Part shown: piece after piece, positions 14,466 through 30,415 of the stretch
Layout: each line of letters starts with the position of its first letter
Position numbering within the stretch: the stretch's first letter is position 1
Source of the DNA: Mycteria americana
Taxonomy: Eukaryota > Chordata > Aves > Ciconiiformes > Ciconiidae
Length of the DNA: 64,000 bases
Reading direction: 5' to 3'
Assembly: GCF_035582795.1 (NCBI RefSeq)
Contig: NC_134366.1
Coordinates: forward strand, 111,900,256-111,964,255
The notes under the pieces: model-generated
What the model saw: only the letters and a program-made list of their open reading frames with translations
Database searches by the model: none
Told to the model about the DNA's origin: nothing
Made by a program: the position numbers and the translations under genes

Positions 14466-14527
14466 CTGCGCCCGCTCTTGGCGCGGGGCCGTGGGCGGGG
14501 CCGGGAGCGGTCCCGGTGCGGGAGCGG

Positions 14528-14792
14528 GAGCGGGTGCGGGAGCGGGTCGGCCAGCGGCCGGGGAGCGGGTCCTGGGCCGGGAGCGGGTGCGGGAGCGGGT
14601 CGGCCAGCGGCCGGGGAGCGGGTCCTGGGCCGGGAGCGGGTGCGGGAGCGGGTCGGCCAGCGGCCGGGGAGCGGGTCCTGGGCCGGGAGCGGGTGCGGGA
14701 GCGGGTCGGCCAGCGGCCGGGGAGCGGGTCCTGGGCCGGGAGCGGGTGCGGGAGCGGGTCGGCCAGCGGCCGGGGAGCGGGTCCTGGGCCGG
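14528..14792. repeat. minisatellite: five identical 53-bp GC-rich units
   Basis: Units start at 14528, 14581, 14634, 14687 and 14740, each beginning GAGCGGGTGCGGGAGCGG and ending TCCTGGGCCGG. All five copies read identical, and a partial sixth (GAGCGGG) starts at 14793. The unit is rich in G runs (GGG, GGGG), so the plus strand could form G-quadruplexes. Because 53 is not a multiple of 3, the array cycles through all three frames and creates several false proline- or glycine-rich open frames on both strands. Perfect identity suggests recent expansion and probable length polymorphism. Confidence 0.97.
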
Positions 14793-15377
14793 GAGCGGGC
14801 CGGGAAGGGCGCGGGTCGGGGAGCGGAGCCGCCCCGGGAAGAAGGATGAGCCGCCGCCGAGCGCTGGGCGCCGGGGTGCGGGAGTGCGGGCACGGGAACG
14901 CGGCCTTTCGGGGTGCGGTGCGCAGCCTTACTGCCTGAAGTTCCCCAAAGAACGTGTCCTTTTTAATCATCATTATTCTTTTTATTATCATCATTATTAA
15001 AGTCTACGAATTCCAAATAGCTTCCAGCTAGTGATGCTGCGCGGTTCGGCCGCAGCAGTGGCCCGCTAGCGCTAACGTGAAGGTAGCGCGTTGGTACAGG
15101 GGCTACTCGGCCCGAGGGGTTTCAGTAGACATAAGGGGCGGCGAGGGGGTACGGCTTTTCCCGGCCGCCAGTAACACCCTGCGGCGGGGCGCCCCGGAGA
15201 GGCGGTCCCAGTGGGAGCCCCGCGCCCCGTCGCGGCTGCCCGCGGTGTGCGGGGCCGGGGTGCGGGTCCAGGGCGCGGGGTGCCTGGCCGGGGAGGGGGC
15301 TGGGGTGCGGGGACGCGGGGGCGCCGGGGCCACGCTCCGTTCCGCTCCCGGCGCCTGAATACCTGCCGGGTGCAACT

Positions 15378-15397
15378 CTGTGTGTGTGTGTGTGTGC
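15378..15397. repeat. (TG)n microsatellite upstream of the candidate promoter
   Basis: About nine TG units within the CpG island, 60-80 bp upstream of the inverted CCAAT box. Confidence 0.9.
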
Positions 15398-15450
15398 GTG
15401 AAGAGGGGAGGAGGGAGGAAGTGGGGTGGTGGTGGTAGCGGCTGGGGGGG

Positions 15451-15510
15451 GATTATTGGCAATGGGCGGGAGAGAAAGAGGCGACTCCTGTTTCCTTTTC
15501 TTTCTGCCAG
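15451..15510 (+). promoter_or_regulatory. candidate CBLN2 core promoter (inverted CCAAT box plus GC box)
   Basis: ATTGG (inverted CCAAT) lies at 15455-15459 and GGGCGGG (GC box) at 15464-15470, about 40-55 bp upstream of the exon-like segment that starts at 15511. A pyrimidine-rich stretch (about 15486-15506) lies between. This arrangement fits a TATA-less CpG-island promoter firing near 15490-15511. The same pyrimidine stretch ending CTGCCAG could instead be a splice acceptor, in which case transcription starts further upstream. The sequence alone does not settle this. Confidence 0.35.
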
Positions 15511-15584
15511 CGCAATCTCGGCTCATTTTCTCTAAGCAATACAAGTTCACGGACGAGCTACCCAGCCAGCCCTCCTCTCCCGTC

Positions 15585-15597
<13 letters not shown>
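15511..15597 (+). other. CBLN2: probable CBLN2 5'UTR exon
   Basis: This 87-bp segment of moderate GC content stands out inside very GC-rich DNA. It is bounded by a pyrimidine tract ending CTGCCAG (15504-15510) and by CTCCCAG|GTAAAA, a good 5' splice site (GT at 15598-15599). It contains an ATG at 15585. CBLN2 transcripts are known to carry upstream non-coding exons, so I infer this one joins the acceptor at 16588. It could be the first exon (promoter just upstream) or an internal non-coding exon. Confidence 0.45.
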
Positions 15598-19980
<4,383 letters not shown>

Positions 19981-20474
19981 AAGAAAGCCAAATAGGAGAC
20001 AGATCCATGAGCTGGAGCAAGGATTCAGTCGTTAACAACACCCTGAACTTGGCAGCACATGACAATATTTCCAGTCACCCCGTCAGACTGTCATGGTAGA
20101 AGAATGATAACCTTCTAAACTCCAACATTTCCTTTGAATATTGACAATTCCTCGGGAACCTGCGCCTCTAATTAGTTTTAGACGACAGTGATCTTTAGGA
20201 GAAATGAAATTATCGACCTGAGCAATTTGTACCTGTGATTGTAAAGTCAATTTCGGATTTTATTGTTGGGATCATTGACTTTCTTATTATTTTTTATTTT
20301 TTCCTCTCTTTCATTTTTTCCTCTTTTTCTTTCTCTTGTTGTTGTCCCAATGAGACAAATAACCCGGACCACACAATTGCTTTGTCAAAGGCTCGCTCGA
20401 GAGCCAGAAGAATGAAGTGTTCAGCCCAATGAGGTGTTCTTTTCATGCTTTATTTCTTTGTGTTGTATAGCCTT

Positions 20475-20532
20475 AAGGAAAAAAGAAAAAAAAAAAGAAA
20501 AAAAAGAAAAAAAAAGGAAAAAAAAAAAAGAA
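20475..20532 (+). repeat. A-rich purine tract in the CBLN2 3'UTR
   Basis: A runs broken only by single or double G over 58 bp. If transcribed this is an internal A-rich tract that can misprime oligo-dT, so apparent transcript ends here would be suspect. Confidence 0.85.
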
Positions 20533-20830
20533 TGGCTTCAGTCTCAGTCCTGTATTTTTCTGGGGGAGGGGGATTCTGGACATTACTGTGTCAAGAAGTG
20601 CTTTATCCAGTGAAGCAAAATTTGCACGATTGGAACCTTATTTGTTTTGTGTTGTTCGTGTTTTTCATCGACTTTTTCTTTTTCCTGATTTTTGTTTGTG
20701 TGTGCTAAAAATGTAAGCTAGATTGATCTATAAGACAAAACAAACCACATATATACCCTGTAGCTCTAAGTAAAGCTAACCAGTGAACAATTCTGTCTGC
20801 ACTTTCCAGCTGATCTTTATAGACCTATTT

Positions 20831-20867
20831 AGAGAGAGAGAGAAAGAGAGAGAAAGAGAGAGAGAGC
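20831..20867 (+). repeat. GA microsatellite in the CBLN2 3'UTR
   Basis: Agagag and agaaag units over 37 bp. Confidence 0.85.
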
Positions 20868-21406
20868 TACATGATCCTGCAATTACAATCTGGAAACCGG
20901 TAAAGGAACTGACATTTCTGAATTGTCCTGACATTTCTAGAAGCAACAATGGAGGCTTTGAATATCTTCTCTGACCATACCTGAAAATATATCCTTTCTT
21001 TGCATTACCGAGCGTATTTTGGGTGCTTTTATCTGATATTTATTTGATGTATTTTTCCACTAATGCTTGAGTACACATTGTGAGAGCACGGAGAGATGGC
21101 AGAGCAAACTCTTCCAAATTAAATAAAACCATCTCCGCTTGACCTGTCCATGGCAAGTATCAGAGGAGTTGCCACTAGCAACTTTGACAGCCTTTGGGAG
21201 AGGGGCCTCAGAGGATCAGCAAATGCACCAGAAGTTGCACAGGTGTCGTGCATTTATTAGCCGTGTGTGCTCTTCCCAATATAAATAGCCTCAGAGTTCT
21301 GGGGGCGGACTGCCATTGATATTGGAGGTTAGGAAAAGTTATTACCCGAATCGACAAGAGGTAAAATATCAGGCCAATGTCAATTGCATCCTTTTGCCTC
21401 ATTCTC

Positions 21407-21412
21407 AATAAA
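21407..21412 (+). terminator. CBLN2: poly(A) signal AATAAA of CBLN2
   Basis: AATAAA is followed by a T-rich spacer and a GT-rich downstream element at about 21445-21461, the usual cleavage and polyadenylation layout. AATAAA at 21122-21127 and 22010-22015 lack an equally clear downstream element. Confidence 0.5.
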
Positions 21413-21430
21413 CAGATCTTGCTTCTTCAC

Positions 21431-24400
21431 TTTTTAAATGAAGATTGGTGTTAGTGTGCTGAGGAAAATCTTGCTTGACGAGGTCCAGGAGGAACGTTTA
21501 TATTATTTTATATGATTTTTATCTTCATTTATTTAATTTTAAATATTTCATCTTGCTATTAATCCCACAAGGGTGGATGTGTATAAGAATTTATTTTTGT
21601 CAAATTTACTTCTCTGCCACAAACAAATATAATGCAAAGGCATTTGCAGCAAATCGGTGGTAGCTATGTTGTATTTCAAAATTATGGTGGACGTGTCATT
21701 TTCATTGTAAATTTATCATTAAAGGGACAAAGTCAATTAAAGTCATATATTCTTAAAAAAAACCTTATCTGTGTTGCTTATGATACCTCAGATGACTAAA
21801 ACGTAAGTCAATTTAATATTGAATATATTTGTGTATTTTCACCATTGATGCTGTTTGTTTGCTTTGGTGTTTCACTTTGCCAGTTACTGAATGAATGGGT
21901 TTCAGGTTTGTTTTTTAATGGGTTGCATTTTCTAGTTCCCCCTTGTGCATTGGCATGACTGCAATGTTTCTAGCTGCATAATATCACAGGGCTATGTTTA
22001 AATACATGAAATAAAACCTGAGTCAGCAGTAACCTTTTTCTATTAAAATACAAAAATAGTTATGAAAACAGTTGTCTTCTTAATGGTAGATATTGTAAAA
22101 CTACTTTAAGTTTTTGTGTTTAAAACTTGATCATATCTCTCAAGAAAATAGACACCGAGGTGGGTTCAAGGTCCCAGGTTTTCAGTTTCTATTATGTTTC
22201 CTCAGTCTTATTTTGAAATTCTGCCTACCATAATCACTACCATAATCAGTCCCATTTATCTCAGTTCATCTGGCTTGAATAAGGCAATGACATCTTAGTT
22301 CTGTCTCTCTTCTAAGCCAAATGAGGCCAATGACAAGGTTTTCCTTGGACATATTCTTGGAAGTTTCTTAAGCCACTGAAGCTGCAGAATCTGAATATCC
22401 CACTTCATGTATTCAAGTTCAGTAATTTTGACCATGCTTATTTTATAAAGCTAAATATGTGTATATGATAACCAATCTTCTTCTGAATTTCAAGAAAGTC
22501 TCTAATATACTGCCTCTCTCCTTCTACTCATGTGTCCTTCATGCTAAGCTATAGAGTTAGGACTGTTTTATAAACAGTTAAATTAAATGGAAAATGGACA
22601 GTAAATTCTTATTGTACACTAATTACAATCATGGTGCTTTTTTTTTCTTAATGTTCTTTGCAATATTTATTCCCTTTCCCCTTTTACTTAATTTTGTATT
22701 GGAGTTTGAGAAGATACAATCTACTTGTCATTGGAAGCAGTAGACGTTTTGATATACATATAAGGTGTGGATATCATTATATATTTTATGTCAGAGGGGG
22801 AAAATGTACAACAGCAGCACTGTAGAATGCAACAAAAAATATTCCGTGAGACCACTTAAAGGAGCCTCCCAGCAGATTAAGAGTAGGCTTATCTAAAGTA
22901 ATTTATATAAATAAATTGATTGGTTAACATTCAGAGTTGGTGTAAATTTAATGTTGAGGGGCACCAATGGCACAAAACCGGCTCTGGTTCCTGTGGAATA
23001 ACACAATATTCCTTCCAACAGCTTTCAAACTTTCTCATAAGCTGCTGTGTAACATGATCATAAAATATTCCTATGAAAACACTGTCTGTTTGACTGTTTC
23101 CCTTCCAGGGAACAATCTTCACCTGAGTGTTTTTGCGAACCACTCTTTTAGTGTTTCTTCCGCATACTTTTGGCAGGGTAGAAACCGGGACCTGCATTAG
23201 GAATAATAAATACTCATCATATGCTTTGTTGCCTTCCTCTAGGTTTTTGAGTTTTATATCCACAGTTTGAACACGGTCTTGCAAAAACTTATGTGCTCTT
23301 ACCTCCCCCTGAGGCAGTGGGTGTGACAGATGTGCAGTGTTCCTCATTACTGGTCAGCATCTTGCAAGCTGGATCTGTTTATTTTGGGTGGGAGGAGGAG
23401 AGAGACAGAGACACGAAACGAGGTAGTTGTTTAGAAGTTGCACTGTGTTTGTTGGCTGTGACTTTTTTAACTTTTAAAAAGAACATTTTGTTTTTATTGA
23501 CCAAATTTGTATCTTGGACAATCTGTCAAAGTAGAAGATAGGCTAAAAGGACTTGTTTACTGATGGAGTTATTCAGAAATAGCTGAAAATGCTTTAATGA
23601 CCTTGTAATGTGACATTCATTTCTGGAATACGCAGGGTCACAGGTAGCATCATTTAAAAATAGCTGTTATAATTAATAGTCTGCTTCAATCCAGGATAAC
23701 TTTCTAGTGTTAACAAGCACTCAAAAATCAGTGTCATTAAAATACTTCATAATTTTCATGGGTAATGACTTGTCAGCTAAAGTCCATTAAACAGTTATAC
23801 ATAACTAAAGAAAAACAATTGATTCACCTGTTTTTATTTATTGTTGAAAGGCCAAGGAATGTCTTTGAGACAATGCATAATTTCTAGATTTGGAACCACA
23901 CACTGTCTTGAACAATTATTCCAGGATCATGTTTGATGAGATGAGTCATGCACATTTTTAATCATGGTGGTAAATAATAATGATTCATTGTAAAATACCC
24001 ATTTTCTTAAGGGAGCAGATTCTTTTATTTGACTTGTCTTCATCTGTCAGAATGCTCAAAACAGAACTTTATGATTCCTGGACACCTGTTAACTAGATCA
24101 CATTAACAGGCTATAAACTCTTGAGAATTATTGATACCCATCACGACTGTAGTTAGACACAGACTAGGTGGCTGGGCAGATGATAGGCAAACCTTTTGAT
24201 CACCTACTTATGTAATCAAGTATCAGCAAATAGTAAAATCATAGTAAAATAAATATATTGTCATTTCAACAAAGAGGCTAATCCTGGTTTTTTTACTTAC
24301 TTCAGTAAAGTCCATTCCTCTATAGAGGAGCTTATGAAAAACGTCAATAGTATTTGGCCTGAATTGTAGGGTTTGGATTTTGGTCATGATCTACTGTTAC

Positions 24401-27400
24401 GTTTACTTTAAAAATCAGTGACAATAATCAGTGCAAACCCTTAGTTAACACAATAATCGTTTTTCAGTTTAAATGTATTTCAACACTTATCATAATTCTG
24501 ATAATGTAATCAAAATCCTACAAATATAATTTGAACGCATGTTTTAAATCCATTCTCAAAACAGTAAAGTTTATGGTCTTATCCAATATAATAATGAACT
24601 CTTTTCTTATTAGCCATTATCAGTAAAATCCAAAGACCACTAATTGTATTTTATACTATTTGAGTGTAATAATGAAAATACACTTCACATACCAAGTATA
24701 TCTAACATAACCCATTTCTTCCTAGGTAATATACATTAAAGTATTTTGTGAATCCTCTCTGCTATTCATCAACAAAATAAAGGTGCCTAACTTGCTGGGT
24801 CTCTGCACATTACATACCACAAATAATATAAATAATAGCCTACAAAGCATGGAGAAGCAAATAATGAGTACTATTATGAATTCTGCATTAAAAAAAAAAC
24901 CTTCATCAACAGAAATTCAGGTCATATTGACAAATGCTTTAAAATTCAGGAAATAATAAAGTTAAGTTTTAACTTTACTGATGCTACTGATGCTACTTCC
25001 ATTGTAATAATGAAGTGTTATTTTTACTATGGGAATCTAAAAAAGAATTTAAGTTATTTTGTGAGATCAGCTGTATTAAAAGACTCTTGTTCAGAGTATT
25101 GATATAATGACTCAACAGAAACATAATATATTTATTTAAATTAATTAAAACTACTTCTTTGAAATACTTTTATTTCTCTGTGTATGAATATACACACAAG
25201 TGCATAAATATATATATGTATGCATGCATGTAAAACATGCATTTTTAGCTAGGAATGGATGGAGAGAGAGCTGACTTTTTTTGCATATAGTTTGGCCTTC
25301 CTTTCTCTGAAGCATCACCCCCAACAAATTAATTGTTATTTTATTTATTGTCATTCTAAACCTAAAACTGTTTATCTTTGCTTACATCTAAAAGTACACA
25401 GAGTAATAGCAAACGGCAGTATACATTTCAGTGGTGAGAGCTGCCACGGTTTAGGTAATATTAGGGTAGAGTGCAGCATAGAGTTATTAATAAAAGACTT
25501 TCATTGCCTCAAGTTCTGTTGAAAGCTTTTGTGATGAGTGAACCTATAGTGCTGTGTCGGAATTGCTTCAAGGCATCGGACGGAGATATCACAGACTAGA
25601 GGTTCAGTTTGTCCTACTGACACTGGATGGGAAACCTGTGATACATATTGTGACTGAAAGAGAAAGTATGTCCCTCTACTTAGTTGTTTAGCAACAATAA
25701 TCCTTATATGCTGACTTACTTTTGGTTGTGTAACTGTTTTCTGTATAGAGATGCATTATATTGTCACACATCAGAACTAAGAATACAGTGACTTCAGTGG
25801 ATAAAGGATAAGGTGTTTTCCGACTTTGTATTTGTTCACTAGGAGAAATAACCAAGCACAGAACTTATGTTGCTCCTACAGGCTTTTGTGCCAGAGAAAA
25901 TATGTAAGAAATTACTTAAAAAAGAATCTTTCAAGTTCTCTTAAATTATTTATTGTTACCAACAGCAGAATTTTCTCACCCTGTTCATAATAGTATGACT
26001 GGGAGCATTTTAGGATGGAGTTTAAATGTATATAGCTAGACTCTCTTAATGGCTGGCTTCTTGCCTATTCTAACTTTTCTGGAGAGCTATGTGTTCTCAT
26101 TAGACTTTATAAATCTCTCTAGATACAATTGTCCCTTAATCCTGACTGTCTAGTAAAACTGGTCTTCCCTAATTACTTCACCTGGGTAGGGAAAGCATCC
26201 ATTTTTCTTCTTTGCAATGATTTCTATTGTTTTCTTATAGTACATGGACTGTGCTAAAACTATTCAGTAGAGAAAAGGAGATTCCCACTGCACTTGCCTC
26301 TCTAAGACACTTTCATTTCTCTTATCCTGCCCTCTCTTACCCTTTCATTCATATGTCAAAGGCTCCTAATGTTGAATTTTTTAAGAGTATTTTTTAAAAT
26401 AATGCTTTTCCATTCATAACTGTGTGAAACCTTGTTCATGCAAAATGATGACAGCTTTAGTTGGCTGCTCACAAGTTATGTCATCCCTCAGTTCTGCAGC
26501 CAGAACTCTCAGATAGGGGAACCCAGTCTAGTTAAGAAAAAATAGAAATCTAAATAAATTAAAAAAAAAAAAAAGTGGGAAATTGGTGAATTTACCATGA
26601 ATGAGTGATTTCTGGTAAATATTTTGATCCCATTCAGTCTGTTGTCTCAGAGAGCATGATTTGCATAACCAAGTGACTTCGCACCTCTCTGTTTTCTTAA
26701 ATCCATCTAAAATAACCCCATGAACAGGGATACTAGGAATCTCCCCTTTTTCTTTTACAGTCTGTAAAAGAAAGACCTCCTTAGAAAATACAGACCTCCT
26801 CATATAGGTGTTAGAGCACTGGACAAAAGTGAGAAACCAGATTTTCAAGTACCTGCGTGATCTTTTAACATAAACACCTTGTGAGAAAGAGAGAACAGTC
26901 TGCAGGAATCAGAGACGAAGGGAAGAAACCCTCCTAAGAGACAGAAAGGTCGCTAACTGTTCTTTGCACACATACCAATCTCAAAAGCATATTGATACAC
27001 ATACGCATGTACATGTGTGAACCATGGCTATAAGTGACAAACATTTGTATGTAAAACACTGTCCCAGAGTTCTAACTTTGATGTAATTAACAAAATTACA
27101 TTAAAATGTGTATGCAATTTAGATGAGATTAAACATGCACATGTGATTAGTGATTGTACCAAACTGTTTATAAAGACAGTGGCTCAATACAGGTATATTA
27201 CACAGTGTATTCCACTCAAGCATGGAATGATGCACTACGTAACAAATATCTAAGCTTTCCTGAGAAAACTTTACAAAATTATCTTTACAGAGCTATGAGA
27301 GTCAGATATCAGAGTGCAGCTAATACATTTCAAACCACTGGATATGTTATAAAAAGCAAGATAAACATTTTGGTATTTTTCCCTTCCCCTCAGTCAAGAA

Positions 27401-28019
27401 GTAGCTTACCTCCTGAAAATAGAAATGGAACCCCCATGCACTATATAGCATGATCTAATTTCTACTGGCAGTGGAAAGAGCCTTACTTATTTGCCTCCAT
27501 GTCCAGATCCTCTTTAAGGCATTTGCCTGTGGCATGCCTTTTACCTGTGCACTAATGTTTTTCAGAGCTTCATAGGTTATGTCTGAACTAAATGATTGAA
27601 AGTTGATTTGCAAGTGTACTTTAGCATGTTAAACCCATAAGCAGCAGGCTTTTTTACCACACTACTGATTGGCAGATTTACTGTAAATAAGGCTTAAAGT
27701 GTCTACATCATGCTTAGAAAGAGCCAGGTTCAGGGTATCTGTTGGATATAGGCTGTACTGCTATATTCTATCCACGCCCAAGGCAGCCAGGTGCAGTGGA
27801 AGACAACTTCAGGCAACATTTAGTTGGCATGGCAAAGTACAGACTCAGTATCTCAAGAGCACACTGGTGCTGGACCAAAGATTGCAAATCACTGTATGCT
27901 TTCTTGTAAACAGCATATGTGGTGATGGTGAATTAATCTGGACTGGAAAATAAGTTCCCAGCTATATATAGCTGCCCAATAATATAGATTTAATGATCTA
28001 TTAAAAAAATGTCCATAGG
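21431..28019. other. AT-rich intergenic DNA downstream of CBLN2
   Basis: Contains alternative weak poly(A) signals (ATTAAA at 21718, AATAAA at 22010), the unexplained open frame at 22931-23347, an inverted pair ATGCATGT/ACATGCAT near 25223, and a 25-bp palindrome at 26749-26773. Nothing else is recognised. Confidence 0.5.
22931..23347 (-). other. unexplained 138-codon open reading frame
   Basis: An ATG-to-stop frame in otherwise AT-rich, stop-rich DNA. The predicted product has mixed, protein-like composition with Lys/Glu-rich helical stretches (KFLQDRVQTVDIKLKNLEE) and a basic segment (GRNTKRVVRKNTQVK). I do not recognise a family, a signal peptide or a membrane segment. No poly(A) tail marks it as a retrocopy, and the frame is closed by a stop three codons upstream of the ATG. 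It may be a decayed gene fragment, part of an unnamed repeat, or chance. Confidence 0.2.
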
Positions 28020-30415
28020 CTTTTGGGCAACTTACCATCTTGATGTTCCTCTTCTGGACTTACTCCGCAGTGTCACTGCCTTTCCTGTACTGGGAAACCA
28101 AAACTGGGCAAGATACTCCAGATGTGGTCACAAGTGCCAAATATGGAGGATCTTGATCTGCTTGCTATGCTCTTGCTAATACATCCAACTATGCAATAAA
28201 CCTTTATTGCTGCAAGGCTGCACTGCTGACTGATGTTCCACTTGTTACCTCAGGATCTCAATTTTTTTTCTGCAAAACTTATTTCTATCCAGTCAGCCCC
28301 AAACAATACTGCTGCATGTGGATATTTCATCCCAGGTTTAGGACTTTCTGCTTGCCTTTGTTGAACTTCATGAGTTTCTGTCAGCCCAGTCTGTCAAAGT
28401 CCCACTGAACAGCAGCCCTGTTTAGCATATCAATTTCTTCCTCTAAATTTGGTTTCACCCACAGACTTGCTGAGGGTGCATTTGGCCCTGTCATCCAGGT
28501 AGATATTAAATGGTAGCAGCCCTAGTACTCACCTGTGAGGAAAGTTTCTAGTAACCATCTGCCAAATGGATTTCAAGCTGCTACTCATTACCCTTTGAGC
28601 CTCCTGATCCAACTAGTTTTCCATCCATCTTGTGGTCTATGCATCCAGTCCATATCTCTTTAGCTTGGCTACAAAGATACAATGGGAGACCATGTCAAAA
28701 GTCATTATAAAGTCAAGGTAAATAGCATGCCCTGTCCACCAAGCCAGTCATCAGAGAGGGCGATCAGGTTGGTCAGGCATTATTTTCCCTTTGTAAATCC
28801 ATTGTGGTTGTTCCCATTCTTCTTGTCTTTCATGTGCTTATGAATGACTTCCATATGCAGATTTTCTCCATAATCTTCCAGGAGACTGAAGTGAGGCTGA
28901 CCAGTCTCTAATGTCCCAGACCCTCTTTCTTGCTGTTCTTGAAGAGTGATGTGACACTTTCCATTCTCTAGTCACTAGGGACCTCTCCTGGTCACCTAGT
29001 TTTTGAAAGGTGACTTTGGCCAAGCTCCCTCATCGACATTAGATGTATCTCATGTGGTCTCATGAACTGCATAATCAATTTATTTGGTCAATTGACCCTT
29101 AACTAATCTTTCCCTACCATAGTACCTCAGTCTCTCAGACTCTTCTGCCACTAGGCACAGAGACCTGGAAAGCTGAAGGGTATACCCTATCAGTAAAGAC
29201 CTTGGCAAACAAAGCTTTGAACACCGCAATCCTTTCCATATCCTCATCACAAGATCCCCTGGCCTTCCTGTAAATATACTTACAGAGGTCTTTATTTTTG
29301 CCATTCACATTCCTTGTCAATTTTAATTGCAGCAGGGTTTTAGCTTTCCTAATTCCATGCCCAATCAATATTTTTAATCTTCTTCCTGATTGCAAGGCTT
29401 CTTTCAGTCATCTAAAGAAGGCTGCATCTTATTTTGCTTCTTGATCAGGAGGTCTGTAGCAGAAACCCATCACAACAGCTTCCTCATCAGCTCCCTTTGA
29501 TCCTGACCTATAAACTCTAGGCTGGCTTGTGGACCATTTCATGGCAAAGCTCCATGCATTCAAGTTGCTCTTCTGCATAGAGCATAATGTCTCTTCCTCC
29601 CATTCCCAATCTGTGCTTCCTAAAGAACCTGTATCCACCCTTTGCAGTGCTCCAGTCATGTGAACTATACCACCATGCTTCTGTTACCCTGCAACTGCTC
29701 ACAACTTCTAATTCCTCTATTATTTTTTCTCATGCTGGAGGAGTTCATGGCCAGGCACTTGAGAGAGGTCCCCAGCTGTGCTGTTTTCTTAGGGAATGTG
29801 TGAGAACCTTCTTTATTGTGTTGTCACCCAGACTCCTTGCCCCCTATTGTTCCACTTCTCTCAGGATTTGGTCTTAATCCCTTCAAAAATCTTGTTTAAA
29901 GGCTCTGTCTTTAAGTTGGCAAGCTTGCTTGCAAAAATGCTTTTGCCTCACTTTGTCAGATGGAGACAACCTTTCCTTATTCCTGAGACAGGGTCCTGTG
30001 ATCATAGACCTGAAAACCCTGCATGGGTTACGAGCCACACAGGCAGGTATTGACACACAGTATACTTTCGCTTCTACCTGAACCTTTCCCTTTCACTGAA
30101 AAGATTGAGGAGATACCAGCTAACCTCTCAAGCTCTTCAGGGTCACCCCCCTCTTGATATGCTCTGATTTTCTCTGGCCATTGTTACTCACATGGGTGAG
30201 TAGCAAGGGGTTATAATCTAGAGGCTGGCTGAGCCTCTGCAATATTTCTACAAAATCCTGGATCCAGGATGCACTCCAAATCTGCTTCAAAACAGGTAAT
30301 AGGTGAAGAGATAAGAATACTGAGCTCGCATCCCCAATACTAATTCTCTGAGGCTTGGTGAGAGGAGAGGAAAATTTATGATTATACTCTGTGACATTTG
30401 GACAGTATCTCAATG
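28020..30415 (-). mobile_element. CR1 LINE, old, both open reading frames decayed
   Basis: Read on the minus strand the element runs in CR1 order. An ORF1 SGNH/esterase part at about 30413-29890 includes DYNPLLLTHVSNN and HLTK-GKSIFASKLANL. An ORF2 endonuclease part at about 29720-29430 includes EAWWYSSHDWS, EEQLECMELC and VVMGFCYRPPDQEA. A linker follows near 29395-29135 (KLTRNVNGKNKDLCKYIYRK), then reverse-transcriptase-region DNA to 28020. Stops and frameshifts break every frame. The 5' end is truncated, as is normal for CR1, and the usual 3' end is missing near 28020, so it is truncated at both ends. It has no function as a gene. Confidence 0.9.

Larger units (their letters stand above)
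19981..21430 (+). other. CBLN2: CBLN2 3'UTR (predicted end near 21430)
   Basis: Non-coding sequence follows the TAA. It holds an A-rich purine tract (20475-20532) and a GA tract (20831-20867). Possible poly(A) signals are AATAAA at 21122, 21407 and 22010, and ATTAAA at 21718. The 21407 site is best supported because a GT-rich element (TTGGTGTTAGTGTG) follows 35-50 nt later. The end is therefore a prediction; longer isoforms to about 22030 are possible. Confidence 0.6.

Noticed and set aside
14182..15000. Several 120-270-codon Pro/Gly/Arg-rich open frames on both strands
   Set aside because: They are created by the 53-bp tandem array, which repeats the same peptides in rotating frames. No start context, domain or splice evidence supports any of them.
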